Shown piece by piece: positions 26,177 through 34,845 of a DNA stretch of 64,000 bases (its first letter is position 1; each line of letters opens with the position of its first letter). Below the pieces are notes generated by a model that worked only from the letters and a program-made list of their open reading frames with translations, was not told the DNA's origin and did not search any database. Origin of the DNA: Amycolatopsis pittospori (lineage in GTDB: Bacteria > Actinomycetota > Actinomycetes > Mycobacteriales > Pseudonocardiaceae); assembly GCF_013870525.1 (NCBI RefSeq), contig NZ_JACBXD010000002.1, positions 124,001 through 188,000 of the forward strand, given 5' to 3'. The position numbers and the translations under genes were made by a program.

Positions 26177-29065
26177 ATGTCACCGACGCGTTTCTCGGCA
26201 GAGCAGGGCGGGTGGTGCGGGACCGTGGGAGAAGTCGGGCCGGTACCGGCACACGGTGAGTGGACCGTCGGCGTGCTCGGCCCGTTGGAGGTCGCCGTGG
26301 ACGGCCGGGTCGTCGAGGATTTGGGCGGCCCCCGGTTACGTCTCGTGCTGGCGCTGCTGGCGGCCGACGCGGGCCGCGCGGTGAGCGTGGCGGCGCTGGT
26401 GGAGAGCCTGTGGAGGACGGAGGCCCCGCCGGACGCCGCGCGGACGACGCGCACCTATGTCTCGCGGCTGCGCAAGACGCTGCGGCGGACCGGGGCGGAA
26501 GATCTGATCGTGACGCGGCCGCCCGGCTACGCGCTGCGCCGGGAGCCGGACATGCTGGACGCGCGACGGTTCGAACGGCTTGCCGTGGCCGGGCGGCGGG
26601 CCCTCGACGCGGGGCAGCCGGACGCCGCCGCCGAACGGTTGGCCTCGGCGCTGGCGTTGTGGCGCGGCGAGGCGTACGGCGAATTCACCGACACCGCCGC
26701 GCTTCACGCCGAAGGCACCCCGCTGGAGCGGCTCCGCCTGACCGCCGTGCAGGATCGGATCGCGGCGGATCTGGCGACCGGGAAGAACGAGGTTCTGGTC
26801 GCCGAACTGGAGGGTCTGCTCGCACGGCACCCCGGGCACGAGCGGCTCTGGGGTCAGCTGATGACGGCCCTGTACCGGGCCGGACGCCAGGCCGACGCGC
26901 TGAGCGCGTTCCACCGGGCCCGCGAGGTGCTCATCGAGGATTCCGGCGTGGAGCCCTCCGCCGGGCTCTCCGAAATCCATCGGCAGGTCTTGGCCCAGGA
27001 CTCGCGCCTGCTCCTCGCGCGCGCCACGTCTTCGGCCGCGGCCCGTCCGGCGCAATTGCCGCCGGCCGTGCGCTCCTTCACCGGCCGCGGCGGCGAACTG
27101 GCCGAACTGGAGGCGATCCTGCCGGGCAAGTCCGCACCGGTGGCGATCGCCACGGTGTCCGGCAGCGCCGGAGTGGGAAAGACCGCGCTGGCCGTGCACT
27201 GGGCTCACCGGGTCGCCGCCCGGTTCCCGGACGGGCAGTTGTACGTGAACCTGCGAGGGTTCGGCACCGCCGGATCCGCGCTCGACCCCGCCGACGCGCT
27301 GCGAGGGTTCCTCCGCGCTCTCGGTGTTCCCGAGGCGCGGCTCCCGGTGGATCGTGACGCGCTGACCGGCCTCTACCGCAGTGCGCTCGCCGGCAAGCAG
27401 ATGCTGGTGGTTCTGGACAACGCGGGAGACCTCGAACAGGTCCGCCCTCTGCTCCCCGGTTCTCCGGGCTGCCTGGTCGTGGTGACCAGCCGACACCGGT
27501 TCACCCCTCTCGTCGCCGTCGAAGGCGCTCACGCGCTGGACCTGGGTCTGCTGCCTCATGCCGAGGCACGAGACCTCCTCGTTCACCGTCTCGGGCCGGA
27601 CCGGGTGGCGAACGAACCCTTGGCGATCGAAGCGATCATCGAAGGATGTGCGCGGCTGCCGCTGGCACTGGCCATCGTCGCCGCCCAGGCCACCAGCCGT
27701 CCCGGCTTCCGGCTCGCCACGCTGGTGGCGCAGCTACGCGATGCCACCAGCGCGCTGGACACCCTCCGCGGTGGCGACCCGGCCACCGACGTCCGTGCCG
27801 TGTTCTCCTGGTCCTATCACGCGTTGAACCCGACGGCGGCGAGGATGTTCCGCCTGCTGGGCCTGCATCCCGGCGCGGAGATCGGGACGGCGGCCGCCGC
27901 CAGCCTCGCCGGTGTCCCGCTCCGGCAGGCGCGGACGCTGCTGGCCGAACTGACGGGAGCCAACCTCCTCACCGAACACGCCCCCGGCAGATTCGGCTTC
28001 CACGACCTGCTCCGTGCCTACGCCGCCGAGCAAGCCACCGCCCACGACGCCGACGACCCGCCACGGACGGTCCGGCACCGGCTGCTCGACCATTACCTGC
28101 ACACCGCGCACGACGCGGCCCTGCTGCTCCACCCGCATCGCTTCCACCCTTTCGCCCTGACGGCACCGGAAGCCGGGACCACCGTCGAGCGACCGGCCGA
28201 CGTCGAACGGGCGCTGGTCTGGTTCACCACCGAGCGCCCCACCCTCCTGGCCGTCATCGGCACCGCCGTCGGTACCGGGGCCGACACCCACACCTGCCGG
28301 CTGGCCTGGTCCCTTTCGACCTTCCTCGAACGGCAAGGGCACTGGCACGACCTGGCCACGGCACAACGCGCCGCGCTCGTAGGCGCGCGGCGGCTGGCCG
28401 ATCGGCACACCCAGGCCCAAGCCCACCAAGACCTGGCGGGCGCCGAAATCCGGCTGGGCGGGTACTCCGACGCCCACACCCACCTGAGAGCCGCCCTCGC
28501 CCTGTTCTCCCGGCTCGGTGACCGTGCCGGACAAGCCCACACCCACCTCGACCTCGCCTGGCTGTTCGAACGGCAGAACCGCCACGCCGAGGCACTCGGC
28601 CACGCCTCGCAAGCCCTCGACCTGTTCACCGCCACCGGCCACCAGGACGGACAGGCCAGGGCCCTCAACCAGATCGGCTGGTGTCACGCCCACCTGGACG
28701 ACCACCACCAAGCCCTCTCTCACTGCCGGCAAGCCCTTGCCCTGCACCGGAAACTCGGCGACCGGGCCGGCGAGGCGCATACCTGGGACAGCCTCGGCCA
28801 CGCCCACCACCACCTCGGCGCCTCGCGGCACGCCACCGCCTGCTATCAGCACGCGCTCCGGCTGTTCCGCCAACTCGGCGATCGCTACAACGAAGCGGGC
28901 ACCCTCACGCACCTCGGCAACATCCACCACGCCACCGACGACTCCGACGCCGCTCACACCATCTGGAACCACGCCCTCGCCATTCTCGGCGATCTCGACC
29001 GCCCAGCACCGACCGCGCTCATCTCACTTCCTGACGAGCCGACACAGGCCGCGGAAAGACCATGA
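26177..29065 (+). CDS. AfsR-type SARP regulator (wHTH-BTAD-NB-ARC-TPR)
   Basis: The protein of about 962 aa has an OmpR-like winged helix (VGVLGPLEVAVDG...SRLRKTL), a bacterial transcriptional activation domain (DARRFERL...EHPGHERLWGQL-type helices), then an NB-ARC STAND ATPase with P-loop GSAGVGKTAL near residue 330 and Walker B-like MLVVLDNAGD. C-terminal TPRs lie over about 700-950 (AQAHQDLAGAEIRLGGYSDA, AEALGHASQALDLFTATG). Such proteins switch on antibiotic or stress genes. The start is uncertain: an ATG at 26177 or a GTG at 26225. It overlaps the next gene by ATGA. No biosynthetic cluster is visible in this window. Confidence 0.88.
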   Translation: MSPTRFSAEQGGWCGTVGEVGPVPAHGEWTVGVLGPLEVAVDGRVVEDLGGPRLRLVLALLAADAGRAVSVAALVESLWRTEAPPDAARTTRTYVSRLRKTLRRTGAEDLIVTRPPGYALRREPDMLDARRFERLAVAGRRALDAGQPDAAAERLASALALWRGEAYGEFTDTAALHAEGTPLERLRLTAVQDRIAADLATGKNEVLVAELEGLLARHPGHERLWGQLMTALYRAGRQADALSAFHRAREVLIEDSGVEPSAGLSEIHRQVLAQDSRLLLARATSSAAARPAQLPPAVRSFTGRGGELAELEAILPGKSAPVAIATVSGSAGVGKTALAVHWAHRVAARFPDGQLYVNLRGFGTAGSALDPADALRGFLRALGVPEARLPVDRDALTGLYRSALAGKQMLVVLDNAGDLEQVRPLLPGSPGCLVVVTSRHRFTPLVAVEGAHALDLGLLPHAEARDLLVHRLGPDRVANEPLAIEAIIEGCARLPLALAIVAAQATSRPGFRLATLVAQLRDATSALDTLRGGDPATDVRAVFSWSYHALNPTAARMFRLLGLHPGAEIGTAAAASLAGVPLRQARTLLAELTGANLLTEHAPGRFGFHDLLRAYAAEQATAHDADDPPRTVRHRLLDHYLHTAHDAALLLHPHRFHPFALTAPEAGTTVERPADVERALVWFTTERPTLLAVIGTAVGTGADTHTCRLAWSLSTFLERQGHWHDLATAQRAALVGARRLADRHTQAQAHQDLAGAEIRLGGYSDAHTHLRAALALFSRLGDRAGQAHTHLDLAWLFERQNRHAEALGHASQALDLFTATGHQDGQARALNQIGWCHAHLDDHHQALSHCRQALALHRKLGDRAGEAHTWDSLGHAHHHLGASRHATACYQHALRLFRQLGDRYNEAGTLTHLGNIHHATDDSDAAHTIWNHALAILGDLDRPAPTALISLPDEPTQAAERP

Positions 29066-30033
29066 GTCCCCGGAAAAACCCAGAACCCGGCGAACCCGAC
29101 ATGTGGGACCATCACGGGGTTTGGAGGCCGACCATGCGCTCACGGGCACACCTCACCTTCGAGACCGCGCTTCGATCCGCGATCGTCGACAGCGGTTTGA
29201 CCCTGCACGCCGTCCAAGGCCGCCTCGCCCGCCGCGGCGTCCAGGTGGCGGTCGGGACCCTGAGCAGCTGGCAGACCGGCCTCAACCGCCCGGAACGAGC
29301 GGAGTCCCTGCGGGCGGTCGCCGCGCTCGAAGAGTTGTTCACCCTCGCCCCCGGCGCCCTGACAGCCCTGCTCGGCCCGCGCCGCCCTCGAGGCAGACTG
29401 TCCGCCGGAGGTCTGGAGCACCTGCGATTCGACGCCGTACCGGGCGGTCCGGCGGTCGCGAAGATCATCGGCGAGATCTGTCCCGAGATACCCAATGACG
29501 TCAAGGTCCTGCAGACGGAAGAAGAAGTGGTTCTCGCGCCAGGGCGGGTTCTCTACGAGATCCGGACACGGTTTCTCGCCCAGGCGGGCGCGGACGGTGT
29601 GGACCGGTGTTTCGCGGTGAACCTCGCCGACCGCGCCCACGACCTCGACACGGTTCAGGTGAAGGCCGTGCTGAACTGCCGGCCCGGCCGGGTCCGCAGG
29701 GACTATTCCCGGTGGCTGGTCGGCACGGAACTACTTCTCGACCGGGTCTACAACACGGGCGAAACGTTCTTGATCGAGTACTCGGCGGTCATCGACCAGC
29801 CGATCGACGAAGACGAATACTTTCGCGCCTTCGCCCGATCGGTCGGCCTCTACGTACTCCGCGTCCAGTTCGCCTCGTCGGAACTTCCCGTCCGGTGCTA
29901 CCAGTTCCGGACCGCACACGCCGACGAACCCCGCGCCGAACAAGAGATCCACTTGACGAACGCGCACTTCGCGCTCATGGCGGCCCAGAATCCCAGGCGT
30001 GGCGTCGCGGGCATCCGCTGGGAATGGGAATAG
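29062..30033 (+). CDS. HTH regulator-like protein coupled to the SARP gene
   Basis: The 323-aa product has an N-terminal Cro/XRE-like HTH at about residues 30-90 (LRSAIVDSGLTLHAVQGRLA, VAVGTLSSWQTGLNRPER). A roughly 200-residue C-terminal domain of unknown type follows (LYEIRTRFLAQAGADGVDRC, VLNCRPGRVRRDYSRWLVGT, IEYSAVIDQPIDEDEYFR). That domain is common next to AfsR-like genes in actinomycetes but has no assigned function that I know. Its ATG overlaps the SARP stop in ATGA, so the two are made together. Confidence 0.75.
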   Translation: MSPRKNPEPGEPDMWDHHGVWRPTMRSRAHLTFETALRSAIVDSGLTLHAVQGRLARRGVQVAVGTLSSWQTGLNRPERAESLRAVAALEELFTLAPGALTALLGPRRPRGRLSAGGLEHLRFDAVPGGPAVAKIIGEICPEIPNDVKVLQTEEEVVLAPGRVLYEIRTRFLAQAGADGVDRCFAVNLADRAHDLDTVQVKAVLNCRPGRVRRDYSRWLVGTELLLDRVYNTGETFLIEYSAVIDQPIDEDEYFRAFARSVGLYVLRVQFASSELPVRCYQFRTAHADEPRAEQEIHLTNAHFALMAAQNPRRGVAGIRWEWE

Positions 30034-30127
30034 GGCGACCCGGTCCCCTCACCGATCAGGCCGGCTCTCGCTGGCCCTCCCGCCGGACCCCGTCGGCCTG
30101 TCCGGTCGCCGTGTTCGACGTCCCCGT

Positions 30128-30808
30128 TCACCCGCCGGTGAAGTTGAGGACGAAGTCGTAGGTACCGACACGGCCGCCCCCGCCGTTGCTCATCTTCATC
30201 AGGAGCCGGGGGTCGAAGATGGTGTCCCTGCTGTTGCCCGGTTCGCCGGGAAAGTAGAGCTGGGTGGTGAGGATGGGCCGGTTGGGCGCCTGCACTTTGA
30301 CGTGAAGGTGTCGTGTACGGCCCGGGTAGAGACCCGGAACGATGGTGCTCAGGGTGAACTTGCCCGCGCTGTCGGTGTAGAAGTGACCGCGTAGCCGGTA
30401 TCCCCGGTTGTCGTAGTTGCCGCCGTTGTCGGCCTGCCACCAATCCATCAGCGCGTTCGCCACCGGAGTGCAACTCCGGTTGTAGACGAAGCCGGTGACA
30501 CGCAGCCGGGTGCCCACCATTCCGGGCTCCACCAGTTCGGAGCGTCGCGGCGAGCCGGGAGTGAAGTACGGGCCCTCCGTCTGTGCCACGGTCGGCCGAT
30601 CGCCGTCCTGGCATTCCGGAGTGGCAGGCAGCAGACCGTCCTTCGCGTCCGGTCGGATAACGCCTTCCTGCGCCGAACTCACTCCGATTCCCGCAGCCAG
30701 GAGGAGCGGGACCGGTGCCGCCATGGCCGTCATCTTCAGCATCTTCTTGCGGGTGATCTCGTTGTCCGTCGAGCCGGCGTCGGCTTGGTCGTCGTTCTCG
30801 ATGTTCAT
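30128..30808 (-). CDS. Exported intradiol ring-cleavage dioxygenase
   Basis: The 226-aa protein has an N-terminal export-type segment (TRKKMLKMTAMAAPVPLLLA, a KK variant of a twin-basic signal). A single dioxygenase domain follows, with the start TEGPYFTPGSPRR and Fe(III) ligands Tyr (GGNYDN) and Tyr/His/His in LYPGRTRHLHVKV. Unlike cytosolic catechol dioxygenases it lacks the N-terminal helical dimerisation domain, as in secreted members acting on lignin-derived catechols. The ATG at 30808 follows AGGAGTCCG. It sits beside a LysR gene on the same strand. Confidence 0.85.
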   Translation of the reverse strand: MNIENDDQADAGSTDNEITRKKMLKMTAMAAPVPLLLAAGIGVSSAQEGVIRPDAKDGLLPATPECQDGDRPTVAQTEGPYFTPGSPRRSELVEPGMVGTRLRVTGFVYNRSCTPVANALMDWWQADNGGNYDNRGYRLRGHFYTDSAGKFTLSTIVPGLYPGRTRHLHVKVQAPNRPILTTQLYFPGEPGNSRDTIFDPRLLMKMSNGGGGRVGTYDFVLNFTGG

Positions 30809-30948
30809 CGGACTCCTAGGTTCGTGGTGGAAACAGCCGAGAGGGGGCGAGGTCACCATCGTTGATCGTTCGCCGGCGGCCGGGGAGATCCCGGCGGGAT
30901 ATAGCACTTCCGGGCGACGCGATAGCGGCCTGGGATTACGGGCCCCGC

Positions 30949-31923
30949 TCAGAAGGTCGGTACCGTCGAACTGCCTTCCTCCAGCCACCACTGGTTGAAA
31001 TAGTCGTTGCACTCCCGGCGACGGTGATAGATCTCGATGATGTGCGCGCAGATCTCCTCGATATGCGCGGCGATCGACGATCGTCGCCGGTACACCGCGA
31101 GCAGCCGCTGACGGAGTGGATTCCCGGCGAGGCCACGCAGGGCGAGCTTCTCTTCACGCGCCAAGAACGTGGCCGAGGCGGGTGCGATGGACCTGCTTCC
31201 GGAGAGCAGGGCGAAGGCCGCGACATCGGACAACACCTCGTGTCGTTGCTCGAACGTCACGCCCCGCTGATGGCCGACGTGGTGCAGGTAGGCGAGCCAG
31301 TGGCTCACCCCGGCGGGCTCGTCCAGCCAAGGATGTTCGGCGACCGACTCCACCCGCACGATGTCGTGGTCCGCCAAAGGATGCTCGGGATCCATGATGA
31401 CCAAGACGGGCTCGTCCGGCACGAGGATCACTTCCCGCAACCCGTCGGGTACCCGCACGCCGAATCCCGGCCAGTCGTGGATCACCGCCAGGTCCAGCGT
31501 CCCGTCGGCCACCTCGTCGACGGCGGCCTGCGGATCGTATCGGACCTGGAGCCGCGCGCCGTGGCCCCAGCCGGTCCGGGTCATCCATCGCACCAATTCG
31601 ACCTGCGCGAAACCGCAGCGCCCTCCGATACGCGCCGCGGTACCGGGAAACCCGTCCGCCCGCCGCGCTTGCGCCTCCCGCTGGATGCTCTGAAGTCCCC
31701 GCATCACGACGTAGGCGTCGTTGAGCACGTGGTGCCCGAACGGTGTCGGACTCGAACCGCTCTCGGCGCGCAGGAACAACGCGCCGCCCAGCGCACGCTC
31801 GATGCGCCGGAGCTGTCCGACGAGAGTGGGCTGGGAGACCCCGAGCTGTCGGGCGGCCCGGTTGACACTGCCGGCTTCCGCGATGGCCACGATCACTCGA
31901 AGGTGCCGGACTTCGACCTCCAT
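30949..31923 (-). CDS. LysR-family transcriptional regulator
   Basis: The 324-aa regulator has an N-terminal HTH (VRHLRVIVAIAEAGSVNRAA, LGVSQPTLVGQLRRIERALG) and a LysR substrate domain (GTLDLAVIHDWPGFG, LVPDEPVLVIMDPEHPLAD, RSIAPASATFL). The C-terminus is unusually aromatic (YFNQWWLEEG). The ATG at 31923 follows GGAGAGAG. Its neighbour downstream, 140 bases away on the same strand, is the exported dioxygenase, a plausible target. Confidence 0.88.
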   Translation of the reverse strand: MEVEVRHLRVIVAIAEAGSVNRAARQLGVSQPTLVGQLRRIERALGGALFLRAESGSSPTPFGHHVLNDAYVVMRGLQSIQREAQARRADGFPGTAARIGGRCGFAQVELVRWMTRTGWGHGARLQVRYDPQAAVDEVADGTLDLAVIHDWPGFGVRVPDGLREVILVPDEPVLVIMDPEHPLADHDIVRVESVAEHPWLDEPAGVSHWLAYLHHVGHQRGVTFEQRHEVLSDVAAFALLSGSRSIAPASATFLAREEKLALRGLAGNPLRQRLLAVYRRRSSIAAHIEEICAHIIEIYHRRRECNDYFNQWWLEEGSSTVPTF

Positions 31924-32214
31924 GAACTCTCTCCATCCGGTCGGCGGGTGGTGGTGGACCGAGGATCGACAACACACCGGCGAGTAACGGGATGGCGCTC
32001 GCCGGCTGGAGATTCACCAGATTATCCAGGCGCCCGCCAACGATGAACGACGATGCGAACACGGTGCGTATACGATGAATCGACTGGCTTTAACCGTTTT
32101 CCGGCCCCCTGTTCACCGGGACCGCCGGTCTCGCGACTCTGGAATAACTCTGAATTTCCCGAGTAGCCGTCGTCGCGCGACTCGATCCGTCTCATGTGGA
32201 CGCGACAACCCGAC
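31924..32214. other. Intergenic region between LysR and map, left part
   Basis: No supported ORF is seen here. The region is relatively AT-rich for this genome around 32090-32160 and leads into the paired inverted repeat at 32215-32262. Confidence 0.5.
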
Positions 32215-32262
32215 TGGTATTATTATACCGACCCCTGCTAGGGTGCCGGTATAATAATACCA
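32215..32262. promoter_or_regulatory. Perfect 16-bp inverted repeat with outward TATAAT boxes
   Basis: TGGTATTATTATACCG (32215-32230) is the exact reverse complement of CGGTATAATAATACCA (32247-32262), with a 16-base GC-rich centre. Each arm is itself nearly palindromic (GGTAT-N4-ATACC) and contains TATAAT, facing right in one arm and left in the other. It lies 20 bases before the methionine aminopeptidase start. It reads as two operator copies overlapping divergent -10 boxes. Confidence 0.65.
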
Positions 32263-32282
32263 ACCCTGACCGTGAGGTACCC

Positions 32283-33107
32283 GTGATCGAACTGAAGACG
32301 CCCGCCGAGATCCAGCGCATGCACGTGACCGGACGGTTCGTCGCCGAGGTGCTCACCGAGATCGGCCGGATCGCCGACGTGGGCGTCAACCTCCTGGATC
32401 TGGAACACCACGCGCGCGGGATGATCGAGCGGCGCGGGGCGGAGTCGTGCTACTGGGACTACGAGCCGTCCTTCGGCAAGGGCCCGTTCCGCAACGTCAT
32501 CTGTCTGGCGGTCAACGACGCCGTCCTGCACGGTCTCCCCCACGACTACACCCTGCGCGACGGGGACGTGCTCACCGCGGACCTGGCGGTCAAGATCGAC
32601 GGCTGGGCGGCCGACTCCGCACGCACGGTCATCGTCGGGACCGCCGCCGAGGAGGACCTGCGGATCATCCGCGCCACTGAGGAAGCACTGGAGGCCGCGA
32701 TCGAGATGGCGCGTCCGGGCAACCGCCTCGGTGACATCTCGGCGGCCATCGGGGCGGTGGCCGCCGGCCACGGCTATCCGGTCAACACCGAATTCGGCGG
32801 GCACAGCATCGGCCGCGAGATGCACGAGGACCTGCACATCCCCAACAAGGGCAAGGCGGGCCGCGGCCTGAAACTCCAGCCGGGACTGACCCTGGCGATC
32901 GAACCGTGGTTCGCCCGCACCACCGACCGGATCATCTTCGACGACGACGGCTGGACCATCCGCTCCGCCGACGGTTCCCGCACCGCCCATTCCGAACACA
33001 CGGTGGCCATCACCGAGGACGCCCCACTGGTCCTCACCCGGCGCGAGCACGAGAACCCCCTGGAGAGCAACGCTTCCGCCGAAAGGACGTCCACAAAGGA
33101 GTCTTGA
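32283..33107 (+). CDS. map: Type I methionine aminopeptidase
   Basis: The 274-aa metalloenzyme removes N-terminal Met from new proteins. All five metal ligands are visible: Asp in LTADLAVKIDGW, Asp in AADSARTV, His in FGGHSIGREMHE, Glu in TLAIEPWF and Glu in TAHSEHTVAITED. The substrate His is in AVLHGLPHD. There is no N-terminal zinc or SH3 extension. The GTG at 32283 follows GAGGTACCC. The strong, palindrome-covered promoter suggests a conditionally expressed extra copy rather than the ribosomal-operon map gene. Confidence 0.92.
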   Translation: MIELKTPAEIQRMHVTGRFVAEVLTEIGRIADVGVNLLDLEHHARGMIERRGAESCYWDYEPSFGKGPFRNVICLAVNDAVLHGLPHDYTLRDGDVLTADLAVKIDGWAADSARTVIVGTAAEEDLRIIRATEEALEAAIEMARPGNRLGDISAAIGAVAAGHGYPVNTEFGGHSIGREMHEDLHIPNKGKAGRGLKLQPGLTLAIEPWFARTTDRIIFDDDGWTIRSADGSRTAHSEHTVAITEDAPLVLTRREHENPLESNASAERTSTKES

Positions 33108-33142
33108 CGCACAGGGCGCCCGACCCGGATTGCCACGTTCTC

Positions 33143-33306
33143 TTGAGGGGTAAGGCAAACGTTTCGTGTCTCAGCTACCCGCTCGTCAAGGTTGCGAAAG
33201 CCACTTTCGCAACCTTCGACGTTGCGAGAGTGGCTTTCGCAACACCTGCCGCGCGGCCGGACGCAACGACCGGCGCCGACCACGCCACCTTTGCCTTACC
33301 TCTCAA
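33143..33306. repeat. MITE-like nested palindromic element (164 bp)
   Basis: The outer arms TTGAGGGGTAAGGCAAA (33143-33159) and TTTGCCTTACCTCTCAA (33290-33306) are inverted repeats matching at 16 of 17 positions. Inside lie a perfect 13-bp hairpin at 33188-33216 (arms AAGGTTGCGAAAG and CTTTCGCAACCTT) and a second hairpin at 33221-33243 that is its reverse complement with one change. No coding capacity is seen. The right arm overlaps the last codons of the NAD(P)-binding gene. Confidence 0.6.
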
Positions 33307-33926
33307 TAAGTCTGGCGCAGGAACACGGCGACCGTGTCCGCGTCGGGGAAACGCGGCGTCTCCGCTTCCGCGACCATGAGGTCGGCGATCCCGGCGCGCG
33401 GCGCCAGGGGCGGGAAGAGCCGGGGCTCGTACTCCTCGGCGCGCAGCAGATTCCCGTTGCCCCGATAGGACTTGTCGGTCAAGGGTCCGGCGTGGACGGT
33501 GGTCCCGCCGACGTCCCGGACCACGCGGCCTGCCTCGCCCTTCGCGTCCCATTCGTAGCGCAGAACGCGTTCGAGGAGCGCGCCGGTGAGGGTGCCGAGC
33601 GCTCCTTGGGTGGCGCCCATGCCCAGCGAGGTGAGCCAGATGACGCGGGGCGCGGCCGAGGCGATCTCCCGGGCACCGTCGACGAGGATCGCGGGATCCT
33701 GCGTCTTGGTGATACCCAGACCGCTCAGCACGACGTCGGCGCCTTCGACGGCGGCGGCGACACTGCCGGGATCGGCCACGTCCGCCCGGACCACCCGAAG
33801 GTTCCCGGAGATATCGGCCTGCTCCGGTCTGCGGGCCAGCGCGATGACGTCATGACCGCGCTCCAGGGCACGGGCGACCAGCAGCCTGCCGGTCCGGCCG
33901 GTGGCGCCCAGTACGGCGATTTTCAT
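33303..33926 (-). CDS. NAD(P)-binding SDR-like (NmrA/YwnB-type) protein
   Basis: The 207-aa atypical SDR begins with the dinucleotide motif IAVLGATGRTGRLLVARAL. It has VRADVADPGSVAAAVEGADV and VIWLTSLGMG, and lacks the YxxxK catalytic pair, as in NmrA-like redox sensors and flavin-reductase-like proteins. The last codons overlap the right arm of the MITE-like repeat, which may have supplied the present stop codon. It lies 30 bases downstream of the IMPase-like gene and is probably in one operon with it. Confidence 0.85.
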   Translation of the reverse strand: MKIAVLGATGRTGRLLVARALERGHDVIALARRPEQADISGNLRVVRADVADPGSVAAAVEGADVVLSGLGITKTQDPAILVDGAREIASAAPRVIWLTSLGMGATQGALGTLTGALLERVLRYEWDAKGEAGRVVRDVGGTTVHAGPLTDKSYRGNGNLLRAEEYEPRLFPPLAPRAGIADLMVAEAETPRFPDADTVAVFLRQTY

Positions 33927-33956
33927 CCTGTTCTCCCTTCACAGCAGGAAAAGTGA

Positions 33957-34739
33957 TCAGACCTGCTCGGACAGGACGGTGACGGCCCGCGCGTGCAGCC
34001 CCGGGGCGGATGCCAGGAAGTCCTTACTGGCCAAGGTCCACGGTTCTCCCCGGGTGTCGGTGACCATGCCGCCCGCCTCGGCGACCAGCAGCGCACCGGG
34101 CAGCAGGCCCGAACGCACGTCGGAGAACTGCCAAAAGACGTCCATGCGGCCGGCCGCGACGTGGATGAGCTGCATGGTCGCGGGTACGGAGACGCGAACC
34201 ACCAGTGCGTCGAGGAGCATGGCGGTCACCGAGGAACCCATCCGGCGGAGGTCTTCCTCCTTCTCACCGGGTTTGGCCTGCCCGGTGCCGACGAGTGCCG
34301 CTTTCAGCTCTGATTTCGCGGAGACGCGCAACGGCACCCCGTCGAGGTGCGCCCCGCCGCCTCGGACGGCGGTGTAGGTCTCGCCGGTCAAGGGCACGTG
34401 CACGACGGCCAGCACCGGGACGTTGTCGCGCACCAGGGTGGCGGTCACCGACCACTCCCCCATGCCGTGGATGTGGTTGATGTTGCCCTCGGCGGTGTCC
34501 ACCACCCACCATTCGCCCTCGGGCAGCGGTCCGCCCGCCAGTTCGTCTTCGGCCCACCGGGAACCGGGCCGCGTCCGCAACAGAGGTTCCTTGACGACTT
34601 CGAGGATCGCCTCGTCGTTGGCGTCGATTTCGCGGACGATCTCCCCGAAATCACCGGGACGGGCATCGACGTCGTATCGCTTGAGCAGGCGTTCGCCGGC
34701 TGCCTTCACCACGGCCACGACGGCGGGGAGAACGTCCAT
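33957..34739 (-). CDS. Inositol monophosphatase-like protein with altered metal motif
   Basis: The 260-aa protein has the IMPase/FBPase fold order: an N-terminal helix, DANDEAI, WAEDELAGG (the usual metal Glu of 'GEE' appears as AEDE), then the core WVVDTAEGNINHIHGMGEWS. In true IMPases the core reads D-P-x-D-G-T-x-N. Here the Pro, the second Asp and the Thr are replaced (DTAEGNIN), so the usual two-metal site is changed. The ATG at 34739 follows AAGGAGTGATC. It diverges from a LysR gene. It may be a phosphatase with altered specificity or a binding protein. Confidence 0.75.
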   Translation of the reverse strand: MDVLPAVVAVVKAAGERLLKRYDVDARPGDFGEIVREIDANDEAILEVVKEPLLRTRPGSRWAEDELAGGPLPEGEWWVVDTAEGNINHIHGMGEWSVTATLVRDNVPVLAVVHVPLTGETYTAVRGGGAHLDGVPLRVSAKSELKAALVGTGQAKPGEKEEDLRRMGSSVTAMLLDALVVRVSVPATMQLIHVAAGRMDVFWQFSDVRSGLLPGALLVAEAGGMVTDTRGEPWTLASKDFLASAPGLHARAVTVLSEQV

Positions 34740-34845
34740 GATCACTCCTTGGGAAGGGATTTCGTAGTTTCTTGGCTCGCTTTCGACACTAAGAGCGGGC
34801 ATCATTAACAGCAAATGCAATCTAGTTACGGCTGGGTTTACTCAT

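Noticed and set aside
26336..28972. Long minus-strand frames opposite the SARP gene
   Set aside because: The plus strand encodes a complete wHTH-BTAD-NB-ARC-TPR protein; the opposite frames have no motif or start signal.
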